From Gnetum montanum (lineage: Eukaryota > Streptophyta > Gnetopsida > Gnetales > Gnetaceae), in assembly GCA_015680685.1 (NCBI GenBank), contig MNCI01016482.1, positions 418,959 to 482,958 of the forward strand: DNA of 64,000 nucleotides, read 5' to 3'. Positions 1-11,720 of the stretch are shown in pieces. The position numbers were made by a program, and so were the translations under genes. Under the pieces are notes generated by a model. The model ran no database searches, was not told the DNA's origin, and saw only the letters and a list, made by a program, of their open reading frames with translations. Position 1 is the first letter of the stretch; each line of letters opens with the position of its first letter.

Positions 1-1040
1 TGTCACTGAATGTGATTGGTTTTGGGTCTAGACTAAGGATGGATCCTACTGGGTCACTTAATTACACACTTCATAAGGGATTTCATGTGAACAACATTAG
101 GAATTCCATCTCACTCCCTATTCTCTTCATCATTTTCTTCTCATTATTCACCGCACTATCAATTCTATGTCTTGAATGTCTATAGTTCTCTACTAGAACT
201 TCTAATTCTTCAGCTGGTTTTCATGGATTTGGGTATTAACTCGTAGTCACCATTAATTAACTATGGGGCCCATGGACTCCTGTGTTATGATATGCAAGGG
301 TTACTAAGGCTACCACTTGCTATGGGGAGGACCCACTTTCATATCCCTTGGTTCCATTTGTTAATCCCCTATCCTCTTGATAGGGTTGGTTGATCATTTC
401 TATGCTAACCATTGCAGAGTCAGTCATTTGTAAAGTTCCATACTATGATATTATCCTCACTTTGACTCTTCTTTTAGCTACAATTTTCCTTCCTCTTTCA
501 CTCATATTGTTCTATGGTCTCTATGACTTCGAATCACCCCCATGATTGTGCTCCAATTCACACCTTTGGACTTTTTCTTTCATGGTCAACGTAGGTCAAC
601 CTTCACAGCAACTGCATCAACTAGTCCCCGTATATGTGTCCACCTGCATTTACACAGCCTTGTTTACTCAACCTCGTCAATGCATGGCAAAAATACTATA
701 TATACTGTCATTGTGCCTTTGGAATTTTTCCATTTGTCCATAATGCTAGGCGAGTTTTTCTATTTCTATACGCCAACACTTCTTTTGAAGCCCAAAACGT
801 TTCTACCACGTGTCCCAATCCAACCATTCTTTCAACCCTTTTGCAACCGGAGGTATGCTCTTCATCATGGGGAGGGGGGTGAGGTCTATAATTATTATAA
901 TTATCAAAGACTTAACACCTCTTAGGGGATAGACAAGGAAAAACAAAAGTAACACTATAAATTGCAACTCATGTCTTATTGTTTTCTCTAACCCCTCAAC
1001 TGTACTCCAAGGAACCTAATAAGATGCACATGCCATTGTC
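1..1040 (+). other. Post-pol non-coding spacer of E1
   Basis: About 1 kb without convincing coding sequence. The first part matches the spacer between pol and 3' LTR in A (reverse strand, about 38.8-39.5 kb) and in E2 (20.66-21.2 kb). Open frames of 60-127 codons at 542-925 have no recognisable motif and are probably chance. Spacer similarity fades after about 540. Confidence 0.6.
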
Positions 1041-1059
1041 ATAGCTTGGTCAAAATGAG

Positions 1060-3967
1060 AAGGTGTATGATTGTCATTTTAAGAAATTTATACATATTTT
1101 AATTCATGGTTATGTGGTGCTTGCGGATGGCACCCAAATCAAGGAATCCAAGGGGAGAAGGACCATCCCAACCCAAGGACAAGTGATTGAGAACGGGAAG
1201 AGGAGGAGGCACACAACCTCCAGAGCACACGAAGGGCTCACACACAACTAGCCCCCTCCACAAAGAACTTAATGTGGAATCTGTTCATCAAATTCTTGAA
1301 GAGGATGTCCCCAGCGAATAATCGCGAAGGGACAAGACTTCGGTGGTAGTGCCACGGTTGGAGGTTACCCTGATCCAGGCCTGTATTGATGTAATTAAGC
1401 CGAGGGAACTACAACGAATAGTCCTTCAAGAGTTGAACTTCAAACCATTTCTAGAGAATGCGCCAAAAGAGGTCAAAACACAATTGCAAAATTTCCCTAT
1501 TTGGCCAATCATCACATCCAATGGTGAATGGTACCTAGGAGAAACTTACCTCTTTTGAATGAATTGGCAACTAGGGTCCAAAGTAAGAATCAAAGGCATT
1601 CATGTCTCTTACCTTGCCAAAGCAATTGCACAAGCTCTGGGATTGCTAGAGACCGAAGCTGATGTGGCAGAGATCCCCAAACAAGCAGACACTGAGGTAA
1701 AAGGAGAGTGGATCAGGCAATGCTATGGGGTAGAATGCAAGAAGTTTGGCACCTTAACCACCATAGAGAGGGTTTATTCAAAAATTGCATCTTACCACAT
1801 GAATCCAATGGTAATACCCAACAAGATCACTTCCTTCTCTACTTGTGCATGTGTCGCTCTAAGTAGAAATTTCTCCATCAACCTTCCATAGTTTCTTTTC
1901 TTGGAGATTGAAAAAAGATTTGCTAAAAATGAACGTGGAAGATGAGCTTTACCCTTTCCTTGCCTAATCAGAAAATTGTGCAAACAGGCAGGGATAGCAC
2001 GATATGCCAATGGCACACTTTGTAATGCCCCAATTGCCTCGTGGTGGGAGATGATAAAGGACAAGGCTCATACCACAACACAACTCAAGAAAGAGTAGCA
2101 ACCACCTCCACTGCCTATGCAAACAACAAGGTTAGGTTTTGTAGATAATCGCAGAACACATACACGAGATCTGACAATTGCTCTTGAGCCAACAAGAGTG
2201 ATTAGTAGAAACTAGTGGAGGAGAAGATCCTTTAGTGTATCACCTTGCAATGAACCATCTTAAACAAGTGGCTCAATCGATGAGTTTGTTGGAGAGAGCA
2301 GGGTTGATGTTTTTAGTCACCCAAATGCAAGTGCCATCTAGAACTGACCCTAGTGTTTGAGAAGTAATAGTGTTCACCTAACAATTATTTCCTAAAATTT
2401 CAGGAAATACTGCTACTTTTTTAGTGTGCTTGGAGATGGGGCGACTGTCTTGGTAATGCAACACCAAGGACAAGAAGTTGCAGCTAAAGTGGTTGCTAAC
2501 ACAATTGCTATGGCACTTAATGCACCTACAGTGCCTCTACTGGAGGTACATGGACTTGGAGATGTATAGACATTCGCAAGAACTTCACGTAGAAAAATCA
2601 ATGCAGCCCAACATGAAGAGTTGTTGGATCGACTGGTGGGAACCAGGAAATTGCTTCTGGATGTCTTTGATCTTCCAGACAAGATTACTATGACCTAGTC
2701 AAAGCTACTCTTAGCAAGGGGCAAGTGCCTCATCTCAATCTTCAAGGGCCCAAGCGAATCATCAACGCTTGGTGGTGGAAGTTGCCCAATTAAGGGCCCA
2801 AGTTGCTGATCCAGCTCTCCTCAACCGTGAACTCACCAGGGATGAAGCTTTCCAACAACTTCTAACCAAACTTCAAATAGTTGAGGGTGAGTGAGAGTCA
2901 ATAATCTTTGACAAATCCTTAACAGATGCCATGCTTACCATCTAAACAAGGACTTGGTAGAGGTTTGACAAGAGAATATCAGGTTGACCACAAAAGTTCA
3001 TTGCCTGCGCAATGTTGATGTTGAGAATCAACACATGAAAGACTTCATCTATCAATAGTAGGAGGAGCTAGCCAGGGTAAACACTGATGTGAGGAGATTG
3101 GAAGCTGAAAATTGTAATCTATCTGTGGAGGAAGTTTGAGCCTTGTGACAAAAATTAGCAATTGAAATCACCACTTGGAAAAATGAGGACCTTAAGTTTG
3201 AATGAGTTAAAAATCACTATAGAGACCAAGTGGGATTGCAAAAAGAAGTAAATGAAAAAGAGATTCAAGTCGCAAAGGGTAAAATGAACCAAGCACTCCA
3301 GTAGCTCCAGGAAGGAGGCGAGGTGTGGCAGCCCATCTTCGATGGCTTGAACACCTACAACCAAGCTGAGATCCACCTCAAAGAACTAAAAATTGAAGAA
3401 ATGATAGAATACATGGAGTTATCCAATCTCCACCATGCGAACTTGGCTATGCTAACAGTTGGAAGGCTATAGTTAAACTTGGAGAAACAAGTGGCCACCT
3501 CGTATTCTTTATATGAGGGTGAATTCCAAGCGCATAAAGAGACAAAGAAAAATCTATAAATAGCCAATGTGGAACTCAAAGTTCTCCACACCCATTTTGA
3601 AGGACAATGTGTGGTTGCAAAGAACATGGCCCAATGAATGAGTGACTACCAGCAGCTGCAAACATCGATCCGAGCATTCGATATCGAACGAAAACAATTT
3701 GCTACTTGGTTTGTCAATTTTAAGGAACTATTTCTTGCACTTCCATGTCCTTGGAATGTTTCTATTTTGGCACACATTGGTGAAGCTACTTGGATAGTGA
3801 ACGATCCAAGAAGCAAAGATGATAAAATGAGGGAATTTTTGGAGGCTTTTCGATTTCCTCTAGAAGTTTCAGCTGTTGTAGGAAAACTATCAGCAACACC
3901 ACAACAACCACATGCACCAAAAGCTAGTGAAGGCCTATTAGAACCATCACCACCAAGGACGGTGTGA
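1060..3967 (+). pseudogene. Extra ORF remnant of E1 resembling the 'putative plant transposon protein' domain plus coiled coil
   Basis: Open segments in sense orientation (1063-1251, 1343-1558, 1559-1891, 3638-3967 and pieces between) read as one decayed protein of very roughly 900 residues. The block at about 1340-2100 has a start like NWQLGSKVRIKGIHVSYL, then a W-x-R stretch, and after a frame change a segment like YPFPCLIRKLCKQAGI. That order resembles the plant transposon-associated domain often called Transposase_32 or putative plant transposon protein (PF20167). The 2700-3640 part is rich in Glu, Lys, Leu and Gln and looks like a coiled coil. The last open frame ends at TGA 3965-3967. 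Stops and frameshifts break it throughout. A, B and E2 lack it at this position. It could be a captured gene or a decayed second-ORF product; the family call is from memory of motifs only. Confidence 0.5.
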
Positions 3968-4175
3968 CCTTCTCCAACAACTTTAGCATTTTTCGGCAGG
4001 GTGTCCAATTTTGACTCTGAACACCATGATTTTGTAATTTATTTTTTCCATACACACCTGGGCACTTGGTATGCCAATAGAGTCAATGTTTATATAGATG
4101 TGTTTCATCGTGTGTGTTGTAATAACTTCATACCTTCCAAATTGTAATAAACTTGAGGAAGAGTTTTCACACAGT

Positions 4176-4185
4176 CGTGGGGGTA
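4176..4185 (+). other. Polypurine tract of E1
   Basis: CGTGGGGGTA lies directly before the 3' LTR. The same tract with the same upstream context (TTTTCAnnCAGTCG) precedes the E2 LTR, and its reverse complement flanks the A and B 3' LTRs. It would prime plus-strand DNA synthesis. Confidence 0.8.
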
Positions 4186-5070
4186 TGATAAAGTGTTCAA
4201 TCGATACGTCAACTGGGCCACGTTAATGTAGCCCTATTGACACGGCCACGATGACATGACCCCGTCAATGTATCCATCCATGCGTTAACACGACCCTGTT
4301 AAATGTAGAGTTTGTCTCTCGCTATAAATATGCATGCAACCACAACATTTATGACATCTTTTAGAGTAGTTGTAGCCAAAGTCTTGTAGTTTGTTCCCGT
4401 AAGAGTTAGAATATTTTCTAAGTGCCTACAGCAGGTATGAGCAAGGTGTACGGCTCTTTATTTGAGCGGTAATGTACTTGAGCCCACTGGCATGACCGGC
4501 AATAAAGACAAGCTTTTTGAGCATTTCTTGTAGCATTTAGATTTAATCACTTAAGCATTTAATAGTTTAATATTTCAATGCTTTAATAATTTTGGAAGCT
4601 TTTATTATTATCACCTTATTGCTATTGTCCTTTCATATTTTATGAGAACCATAGGCATGACCATCTTGAACATATATCAAACACTTGGTAACCGAGTGAT
4701 GCTTAATGTCTGGTAACCCAGTAGTGGTTAGGGTATTCTCAAGATGTGCACACAAGATGGGATCGGTTGTTTATGCTAGGGAGAGTTAAGCGATAGAGTA
4801 GACAATTAGGAATTACACAACTTTCTATTTCCTACAATTAAAGAATTAAACTTTAAAAGATAAAAAGAAAACCAATAAAAATCATTTGCCTCAATCTCAC
4901 TTAACTATCGCTTTGGAATATCACAAGTGAGGTTGGGAAGACAACGACCGTTCTAACTAACACTTTACTGGCTAGAGTTTAGTTGCTTGCAGTCTGTGGA
5001 ATTTGACCGAGTCGCATGTGAACGCCTGTGATTCGTATGGTTGAACATAGGGGTACCTTGCCGCTCATCA
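4186..5070 (+). repeat. 3' LTR of E1 (885 bp)
   Basis: Begins TGATAAAG just after the purine tract and ends CCGCTCATCA. A TATA box (TATAAATA, 4323-4330) ends the U3 and AATAAA at 4501-4506 fits the R/polyadenylation region. From the TATA box onward it aligns with the LTRs of E2, A, B and the solo copy, including the final segment with GGTACC followed by GCTCATCA. Its U3 (4186-4320) is unlike theirs and holds repeated GTCAA / GGCCACG / CGTTAA motifs. Confidence 0.9.
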
Positions 5071-6140
5071 TGGGTACAAAAACCAAAGAATAGTTAAAGC
5101 AGATGTAGTGTTGTAAAGCTTAAAAAACACAAACCATTATATTTAATAATGATAATTTTTTGAGGACAAAATTTACATAAATGCATGTTACAATTTCTGT
5201 TATGAGTACTAAACTAGCTGGTAAATGATTATTGACTAATAAAGCAGTTTAGGAAATAACTAAAATGAATCCTAAAGTTAAATAGGACATGCAATAAACA
5301 AAATAGTTGAGAATCCTAGAAATAGATGCTAAGAATTAAATTGATCTTAAAATTAATCAAAGAAATAGTGAAAAGGGAGAGGGTAAAATCAAAAAGAAAG
5401 TAGCAGATTCATAATCAAAATAGAAACCTTTAATGTTCATGAATGAACATTTTTACCAAACAACATGTGCATTGAAAGTCCATACATTACAAACATAAGC
5501 AAGCTTGTAATGGAAGCTGAAACTCACTAACTCACATTGATATTTTAAAATAAATTTATGGCATAGAAAAGGGGGATTGAAATAGGAAGAACCAGGGGCA
5601 CTTAACTCTCTATAGAGCTTCGAATCTTTGTTGCCAGATCTATAGCTTGTTGGAACAATTTTCTAGCTTGCACCTCTAGTTGATAAACTTCCACCAACAG
5701 GTCCTTTTCTTTAACATGAAGGGATCTAAACTAGTTAAGAAGAACTAAACTTCCAACTTGAAAACCCCAAACTCAAAAAATAAAGGTTCCTCCTTTTCTC
5801 CTTGTTTCTCCTTTTGTGCTCCACCCCTCCAATCTTTCACCTCTACCTTTTGGAGTTTGGCTCTGCAAAACTATTCACATCTACTAGTCTCTTGCCATCC
5901 TCCATCCTACTATAACCTACACCCAAAGATCACAACTTACATCATTGTCATTCATAAAGGAATGAGAAAGGGATATTAAATATTTGGTCTACCCTAAATG
6001 TTAATAACTAAGACACTATTTTTTTAACAAAATATATCATCCAATGTTGTTATTATAGTTTTATAATTGTTTAGACCATAGGAGATGCTTAACATATTCA
6101 TTCAAGATTTACATTAAGCATGAGCTTTGGGCTAACCATG
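5071..6140. other. Intergenic, no recognisable feature
   Basis: AT-rich flank of E1. No coding similarity or repeat end was recognised; a 73-codon frame at 5758-5979 has no motif and low-complexity composition. Confidence 0.5.
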
Positions 6141-6149
6141 ATAGGATTC

Positions 6150-7148
6150 TTTCTACTGATGATATTTCCATTCACCCCTCTAGATCAGTATCACCCTAAG
6201 GAATCCAATCAAACGTGTGAAAGAACTTTGCAAGGGCCAGAAAACACTAGTGAAAGCCATGGTAACCACTACGATGGATCCTTTTATCGTATCCAAATTG
6301 CAAACCTCTGAAGTTAGACAGCCCAAATATGTCTACAATATCATCTTCCATGAATCTCTCAGGCATGAACTCCTCAGTATTTTACTACATAGTAGGATCC
6401 CTGTTCATGGCCCAGTGATCGACCATGAGCACAGTGCCCTTTGTAAGCCTGAAATCTCTCACTGTGACTTCTTCCATAGAGAAGTGCGGGAGTCCTAATG
6501 GGCCTATCACGTTGAGTCTCAAGGATTCTTTCACCACGTAGTGAAGGTACTTGATCTTCCACACATCGGCTTCCTGTATTTGACGATCTTGGTCCACTGC
6601 TTTGTCCTTTTCCTTTTACGGTCACTTTGGCCCAATGCTTTGTCCTTCTCCTTCTACAGTCACTACAGACATTAAGGTTGCCTCGGAAGCACCGCTATGG
6701 CCCATTCCAGTGAGGCTGATATTGTCTCTGTGCCTCCCAAGAACATATCCAGAAACAAAGCCTTGATGGTTTGCTCTGTAACAGATGGGTCATTCCGTGA
6801 CAGTTTCAGCATGGCTCCCACGAAGGTGGTGTCATCCACCAAATTTTGCTTCTTGAATCTCTCCAATAGATTCTTTGCAAAACTATTGAAATCCGAGAAA
6901 ACTTGCATCATCCATCTAATGTTGGGCAAATCAAACCAGCAAAGCCAGGGCACAAAATCCCCCACTAGCGGCAAAGACATGAATAGAGAAGGCCCTGCAA
7001 CCATGTGCACCAGGTGTTCTGCAAGTTCTGGAAATGTATCCCTAGTGAGTGCTCGCCATACCACATTAATTAGAAACGGCTGAAACCTAGAAACAATATC
7101 TACTGCTTTGACACTGGTGCTGCTTCTGCACCATAGCTCCGTTGCCAT
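6150..7148 (-). pseudogene. Cytochrome P450 pseudogene
   Basis: Reverse-strand open stretches together cover the C-terminal two thirds of a plant P450. The segment at 6672-7148 ends in an I-helix, FLGGTETISASLEWAI, matching the (A/G)GT(E/D)T oxygen-binding motif. The next segment (6385-6597, a different frame) contains the K-helix with ESLR (the ExxR motif) and the following region up to a RDP motif. The PERF region follows near 6350 (EEFMPERFM). The heme loop near 6270 reads QFGYDKRIHRS instead of FGxGRRxCPG, so the heme-ligand cysteine is gone. Stops and at least one frameshift separate the segments, and the N-terminal part is not recognised. A functional enzyme would be an ER-membrane monooxygenase; this copy cannot bind heme normally. 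It lies alone between E1 and C1. The P450 subfamily is not assigned. Confidence 0.85.
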
Positions 7149-7149
7149 G

Positions 7150-7490
7150 GCTGCAGTCTCCTCCTCCCAGAGCTCATTCCACCCCTGTTAGGCCTACTGC
7201 TGAATCTGGAGTTGCTGGATCACAATCCCGGCAGAATCTCCAGGTGCTTGTCAAAATCCGTAGAAAATTTATGTTCGAATGCAAATTCTTCTTCCACGAA
7301 GAGTTTCGAGTTCTTTTTAAGATAATCCTCCCTCTGCCATTCCCCGCAGGCTGTCTCTGGCCTTTTCCTTGGCCATGACTCTAACGTCTGTGCAATTCTC
7401 TGCAACATTCCGCTTCTTCTTCAAGCCTACCCAGCATGCGAATTCAGCCATCCATGCCACCTTTTCAGCCGGAGTTGCAGAGGACATGAT
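7150..7490 (-). other. Possible upstream coding remnant, unidentified
   Basis: Reverse-strand frames starting near 7487 (ATG) and 7408 contain charged, protein-like sequence with better codon balance than the surroundings, just upstream of the P450 remnant and in the same orientation. I do not recognise P450 N-terminal motifs (no membrane anchor, no proline-rich hinge). It may be a decayed N-terminal part, an unrelated exon, or chance. Confidence 0.25.
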
Positions 7491-8789
7491 GCAGGTTTCC
7501 TACAAGTTTCCAATTTTGTAAATATAACGCAAGGCAAGTTTCTATGCCTCGATGATAAAATCCTGGCATGCATATGCATGCAACCTACGATGCGATACAT
7601 GCACCGAAAGAGTGGAGACGAAATAGAGATTTGCTAATTTTAGCTTATGCTGGAGAGCACCCATTCCATTGGAGTTCAGTCACAACCTCATTCTGAATAT
7701 GGAAAGTTACAAAGTCTATTCGGATAACACGACAAGCAAGTTTCCGACCATAAGTCAAGCGATGCAGAGGTGACCAGTTTAATTTGCATCGAAGCCACCC
7801 AAATAGACGGAATCACAGACATCCAGTTCCACTGTTACAAAGGATATGGTGGAAGCATCTAGATCCTCATACATTTTGACTGCAACACAATTGGAGTTCA
7901 CTGCAAAATCATTTGGAAATTTTCCTCACCTGAAGCAAATATTAACCAGAAACTGCAAGCTTTAAACCAATAAACTTTAAAGAATAAGGAACATGCTTTC
8001 AATTATAAATTCAAACACATCATGTCTCTTGAAAGTCTTCAGAAATCAATACAGTGAGAGCAATGGAATTTCTGATAAAGTAATTGCTCAACCGCAATTG
8101 ATGTATCAAGATCATAAATGCTACCTATATATGTATTGGCAATAAGAATTTAGAAACACATCGGAGTAACTAGGAATGATATCATTCTCCTGGAGAGAGA
8201 TTAAGTTCCAGCCAAAAAGAAAACAGGTTACACCAATTCTTTGACAGATTTTCCTTTTTCTTGCATTTTAGTTTGTTCTTTGATGGAGAACAAATTAAAA
8301 TTTCAGTGTCTAATGCCTCTCTATAAACAACTGGAGAAGCTGACACTTAGGAGGTGAACAATGCAAGCAAACCAAAACCCAAAGTGTAAAAAAAAATTAT
8401 TAAAAGATGGACCTGGATACGTTTTGTAATTTTGTTTTCCGTATTTATTTGGTGGTGGCTGCGTTTTCACCTTCCTTATTTCTTCAATCATACATGTGTT
8501 TAATGGAGGTTGGCTAACTTGTTTTTCAATGACTAACCTCTTTTCTGTAGGTTTGCAACGTTAAGGTACTTTAAATTTGAGCAGAGTGCCACCGCCCACT
8601 ATGTCATAAAAGCTATTAAAGTTTTTCAAAAACAAGAAGAAGAAAAAGAACGCTTGAGCTTGTATATAGATGCCACCCTAATTGAATTCCATTATGGTTT
8701 TAAATGACACCAAAAATTATGTATGTGTTATGTAATTTGCTTCAATAGAGGTGATGGCTTAAATTCCTGAAGCTATATCCTAGTGGTTA
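7491..8789. other. Intergenic, no recognisable feature
   Basis: AT-rich sequence between the P450 remnant and the truncated end of C1. No gene, LTR end or tandem repeat was recognised. Confidence 0.5.
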
Positions 8790-8838
8790 AAGTGATTAAT
8801 TAATAGTCCCATGCTACCATGGAAATGTTGATATCAAC
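8790..8838 (-). repeat. Fragment of C1 3' LTR start
   Basis: The reverse strand reads TTGATATCAAC then a CCATGGTAGCATGGG-like stretch, similar to the start of the C2 3' LTR (25944-25990). Similarity stops after about 45-50 bp, so the LTR is truncated or too decayed to follow. Confidence 0.5.
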
Positions 8839-10040
8839 CCTGAACTTGAGTTGCATGCAAGTGCAAAGATACAAAAACAATAGAAATTTTAAAGATGCAA
8901 GAATGTGTAAAATATAAGAAATCAAAAAGATCACAAAAGCATGACATGAAAAAATGAAACCTTCAAGTAAACTATAATGCTCTAATCATGATTAAAATAA
9001 TTACATAATCAAAAAGTATCTAAACATGGGATACCCTTTCACACCACCTTGTTTAATCAAGATTTAATATATAAGCTTTATAAATTATGGTTTTAACTAT
9101 ACACATATTATAATTTATAATTAAGATTTCATTCTCAATCATCTTATAAGTAAAAGTCATTAGTATAAAGGAAACTTTTGAGAATAGGGCTTCTACAACA
9201 CTGTATGGAAAGGACATGATTCTTTGGATCATAGCTAGCCACAACTTTCAGATTTTTCCTTAGGCTTTTTCTTAGGACACTTTGTCCATGGTGCACTTTA
9301 TTCTTAAGGTAGGAATTCCAACACAAGTCTAGCCAATTAGCCGCATTGCCAATGAACATGGTCCTTTCAGAATCTTTACTCACAATGTAGTTCAACCCTA
9401 GTGCACGTGCTTTTAATTATAAGCTTGACAACATCATAGCAAGTCTCCTGGGTGGCTAAGGGTTCTCAAGTGGAGAGGAACCCACTTCACCCTGTGGTTC
9501 ACAGGATAGCCATGGATCATCACACTTGAGGGCTAGGACTTATGAGAGAGAGAGAAAAGGGATTTTCTATGGTCATGTAATGATTGTGGCTAACCATTCT
9601 CCAATCTCACATGTCCTGCATTTACATGACCATGATAATAACATGATAAGTTAGCATAAATCCCATTCTCCATAATTTAACATGACTAATACAACCAAAA
9701 CCTTGAAAAAGATTAGAAAAAATCATAGAATTATTAAAATATTTCATATAAAGAAGGTTTTATATAATAGTAATATGATATAACATGAATAATATATAAA
9801 ACATTTCACCTAATTTATCATTGAATGGTGTTATGTTGACCTAGTGCCTAGTCACTCAAATGATCATAATGATTATTAAAATCATATTAAAAAGCACAAA
9901 TAGATCAAACCAAAACCAATATGCTTAGGGAAAAAATGATAAACTCAACATGCATGAGAAGATGATGGAAAAGCAAAGAAAATATGCAAATGCAACTATA
10001 TACAAATGAAATGCATGAAAAATGAGAAGAAAGCATGCAA
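8839..10040 (-). other. 3' non-coding region of C1
   Basis: In reverse complement this aligns in blocks with C2 24640-25400, including the segment around 9300-9600 that matches C2 near 25000-25330. No coding capacity is apparent. Confidence 0.65.
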
Positions 10041-11103
10041 CTAAGGATCTACCAAGTGTCCATGCTGAGTAGAAATGCTTTAAATGAAATGCATTAAAAT
10101 TCCTATTTAATTTATATCTTTGCAAATCAAGAACTTTGTAAACATTGGTGCCAATGACATCCTTGACTTGGTATGGGCTTGATCACATAGGAGAAAACTT
10201 ATTCTAGAATCTATTTGGTAAGATGCTCTATCTTTCTTTAGGACTAGATCTCCTACTTTAAAGACTTTAGCTACATATTTCTTATTAAACCATGTTTTAA
10301 CAGTTTGTTGAAGATTAAATAGACTTTCAAGTTGTTTAATTATTTTAAGTTCTAAATTCCAAATGTCATATTTGCATGAAATTAAGTGTTCATTAGTTAG
10401 TAAATAATCTAAGAAAAACTGATATGTTGGAATTTGAAAATTTATTAGTAAAATTAGTTCTTGTCCATACACGAAATCATATGGTGTAGTTTTAATTGAC
10501 TCTTTGTAAGGAATTTTATCACCTCATACTACTCATTTTAATTGTTCATGCCATGTTCGTGGATTTTGAGTTATCATCTTCTTAATTCCATCTAATATAA
10601 TTATATTGGATCATTCTGATAAACCATTTTCTTTGGAATAATATTCAATATCATCTTTAACAATAATATTATGTTCCTTAGCCCAATTTGTAAACTGCAT
10701 GGAGATGAAGGTAGATCCATTATCAACTACTAAAGCATAGAGATGCTTGTATCTAGTAATTATATCATTTTCTAAAAATTGGAAGAACTTCATGAGATGT
10801 TGTAGCTTTAGTTGCTTTTGCTTCTAACCAATGTGTGCAATAATTAATAGCTATTAAGATAAACTTATGTTGAGCTATTGATAGTGGATTAATCACTCCT
10901 ATAAAATCTAAAGTCCATTGTGCAAATGGTCTAGTTTCTATTATAGGTTGTAAAGAGGCTAAACTATTGGAATCTTTACCTTTAAACATTTGATATTGTA
11001 CAAAAGTGTCATTAATCATAGTGCGCCAATAGTAACCTACTCTCTTAATTTTATTGACTAACGAGTAATATCCTATATGTTCCTCCTCATGTAGTTGCTT
11101 CAA
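10041..11103 (-). pseudogene. C1 integrase remnant
   Basis: The segment at 10765-11103 begins with the end of the zinc-binding region (H-E-E-E-H-I-G-Y-Y, then YYWRTM) and enters the catalytic core at WTLDFIGVINPL with the first Asp. The core continues at 10611-10793 (VVDNGSTFIS, second Asp; the KEN stretch matches the Glu region). The part at 10107-10472 holds the C-terminal portion with KVGDLVLKK. The end near 10060 (NRNFNAFHLKHFY) aligns with C2 at 24560-24600. Integrase would insert element DNA into the nuclear genome. Frameshifts between these pieces make it non-functional. Confidence 0.8.
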
Positions 11104-11389
11104 AGCATCGTTAACTTATTCTTAGTCTAAAAATTTAAGATATATGCCTTGAAATTATTTTAACTCGCTACTAATTAAATAAACTTAGAATATTTAGATA
11201 CTGAAAGCTTCTTTTTATATCTAGGTAAATCTAAAGGACAATAGTAAAAGGTTAAATAAAACTTAAAAACTCCATACAATGGATCGTGTAATCAGTTAAG
11301 AGCAAATGGGATATCATTCTCTTCACCATTAGATAGTATGTGAAGCAGTATTGATTCTTCATCTTTAGATGTATCACAATTTTCTAAAG

Positions 11390-11720
11390 TTGAGGCTTTG
11401 GCTATTAGCTTGGCAAGGCCAATTTCTCTAACTAACTTGGATTTCTTTCATTGAATATTAAATTCTTGTAATTTCATAACCCATTTAGCATATTTTTCAC
11501 TAGGATCTTGTAATTTGGCTAATGTGATGATGGCTAAATCTAGAACAATAATAAAAATTTTCACATTAAATAAATAGTAGTGAAACTTATTTAGAGCTTT
11601 GATCATAGCATAAAATTATTTTTCTACAGATGAATATTTTAATTCTGCATCCTTCAATGGTGTAGACATGTAAGCTATAGGTCTTTCACCTTAATTAACA
11701 ATATCTTGGGTTAAGGTAGC
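11390..11720 (-). pseudogene. C1 gypsy-type RNase H remnant
   Basis: The reverse strand encodes PIAYMSTPLKDAELKYSS, then a VEKQFYAMIKAL-like helix and a YLFNVKIFI-like strand, the usual RNase H domain that follows the RT in Ty3/gypsy. It lies between the RT (upstream) and integrase (downstream) and is interrupted by stops. Confidence 0.7.

Larger units (their letters stand above)
1..5070 (+). mobile_element. Ty3/gypsy element E1, 3' portion (5' part outside window)
   Basis: The right end is a complete LTR (4186-5070) preceded by a purine tract, so internal sequence lies to the left and the element reads on +. Positions 1-130 match, in reverse complement, the post-pol spacer of element A (about 39400-39490) and resemble the spacer of E2 at 20660-20760, which places the window edge just after pol. 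Unlike A, B and E2, this copy carries an extra 2.9-kb stretch of broken coding sequence between the spacer and the 3' LTR. The 5' LTR, gag and pol are not in the window, so its target duplication cannot be checked. Family membership is seen in the LTR; the full structure is inferred. Confidence 0.85.

Noticed and set aside
542-925. 127-codon forward frame
   Set aside because: No motif; overlapped by other random frames and located in a non-coding spacer.
6697-7083. 128-codon forward frame
   Set aside because: Antisense shadow of the P450 remnant.
8761-8825. tRNA- or SINE-like TAGTGGTTAAAGT motif
   Set aside because: No second promoter box, cloverleaf or tail could be found.
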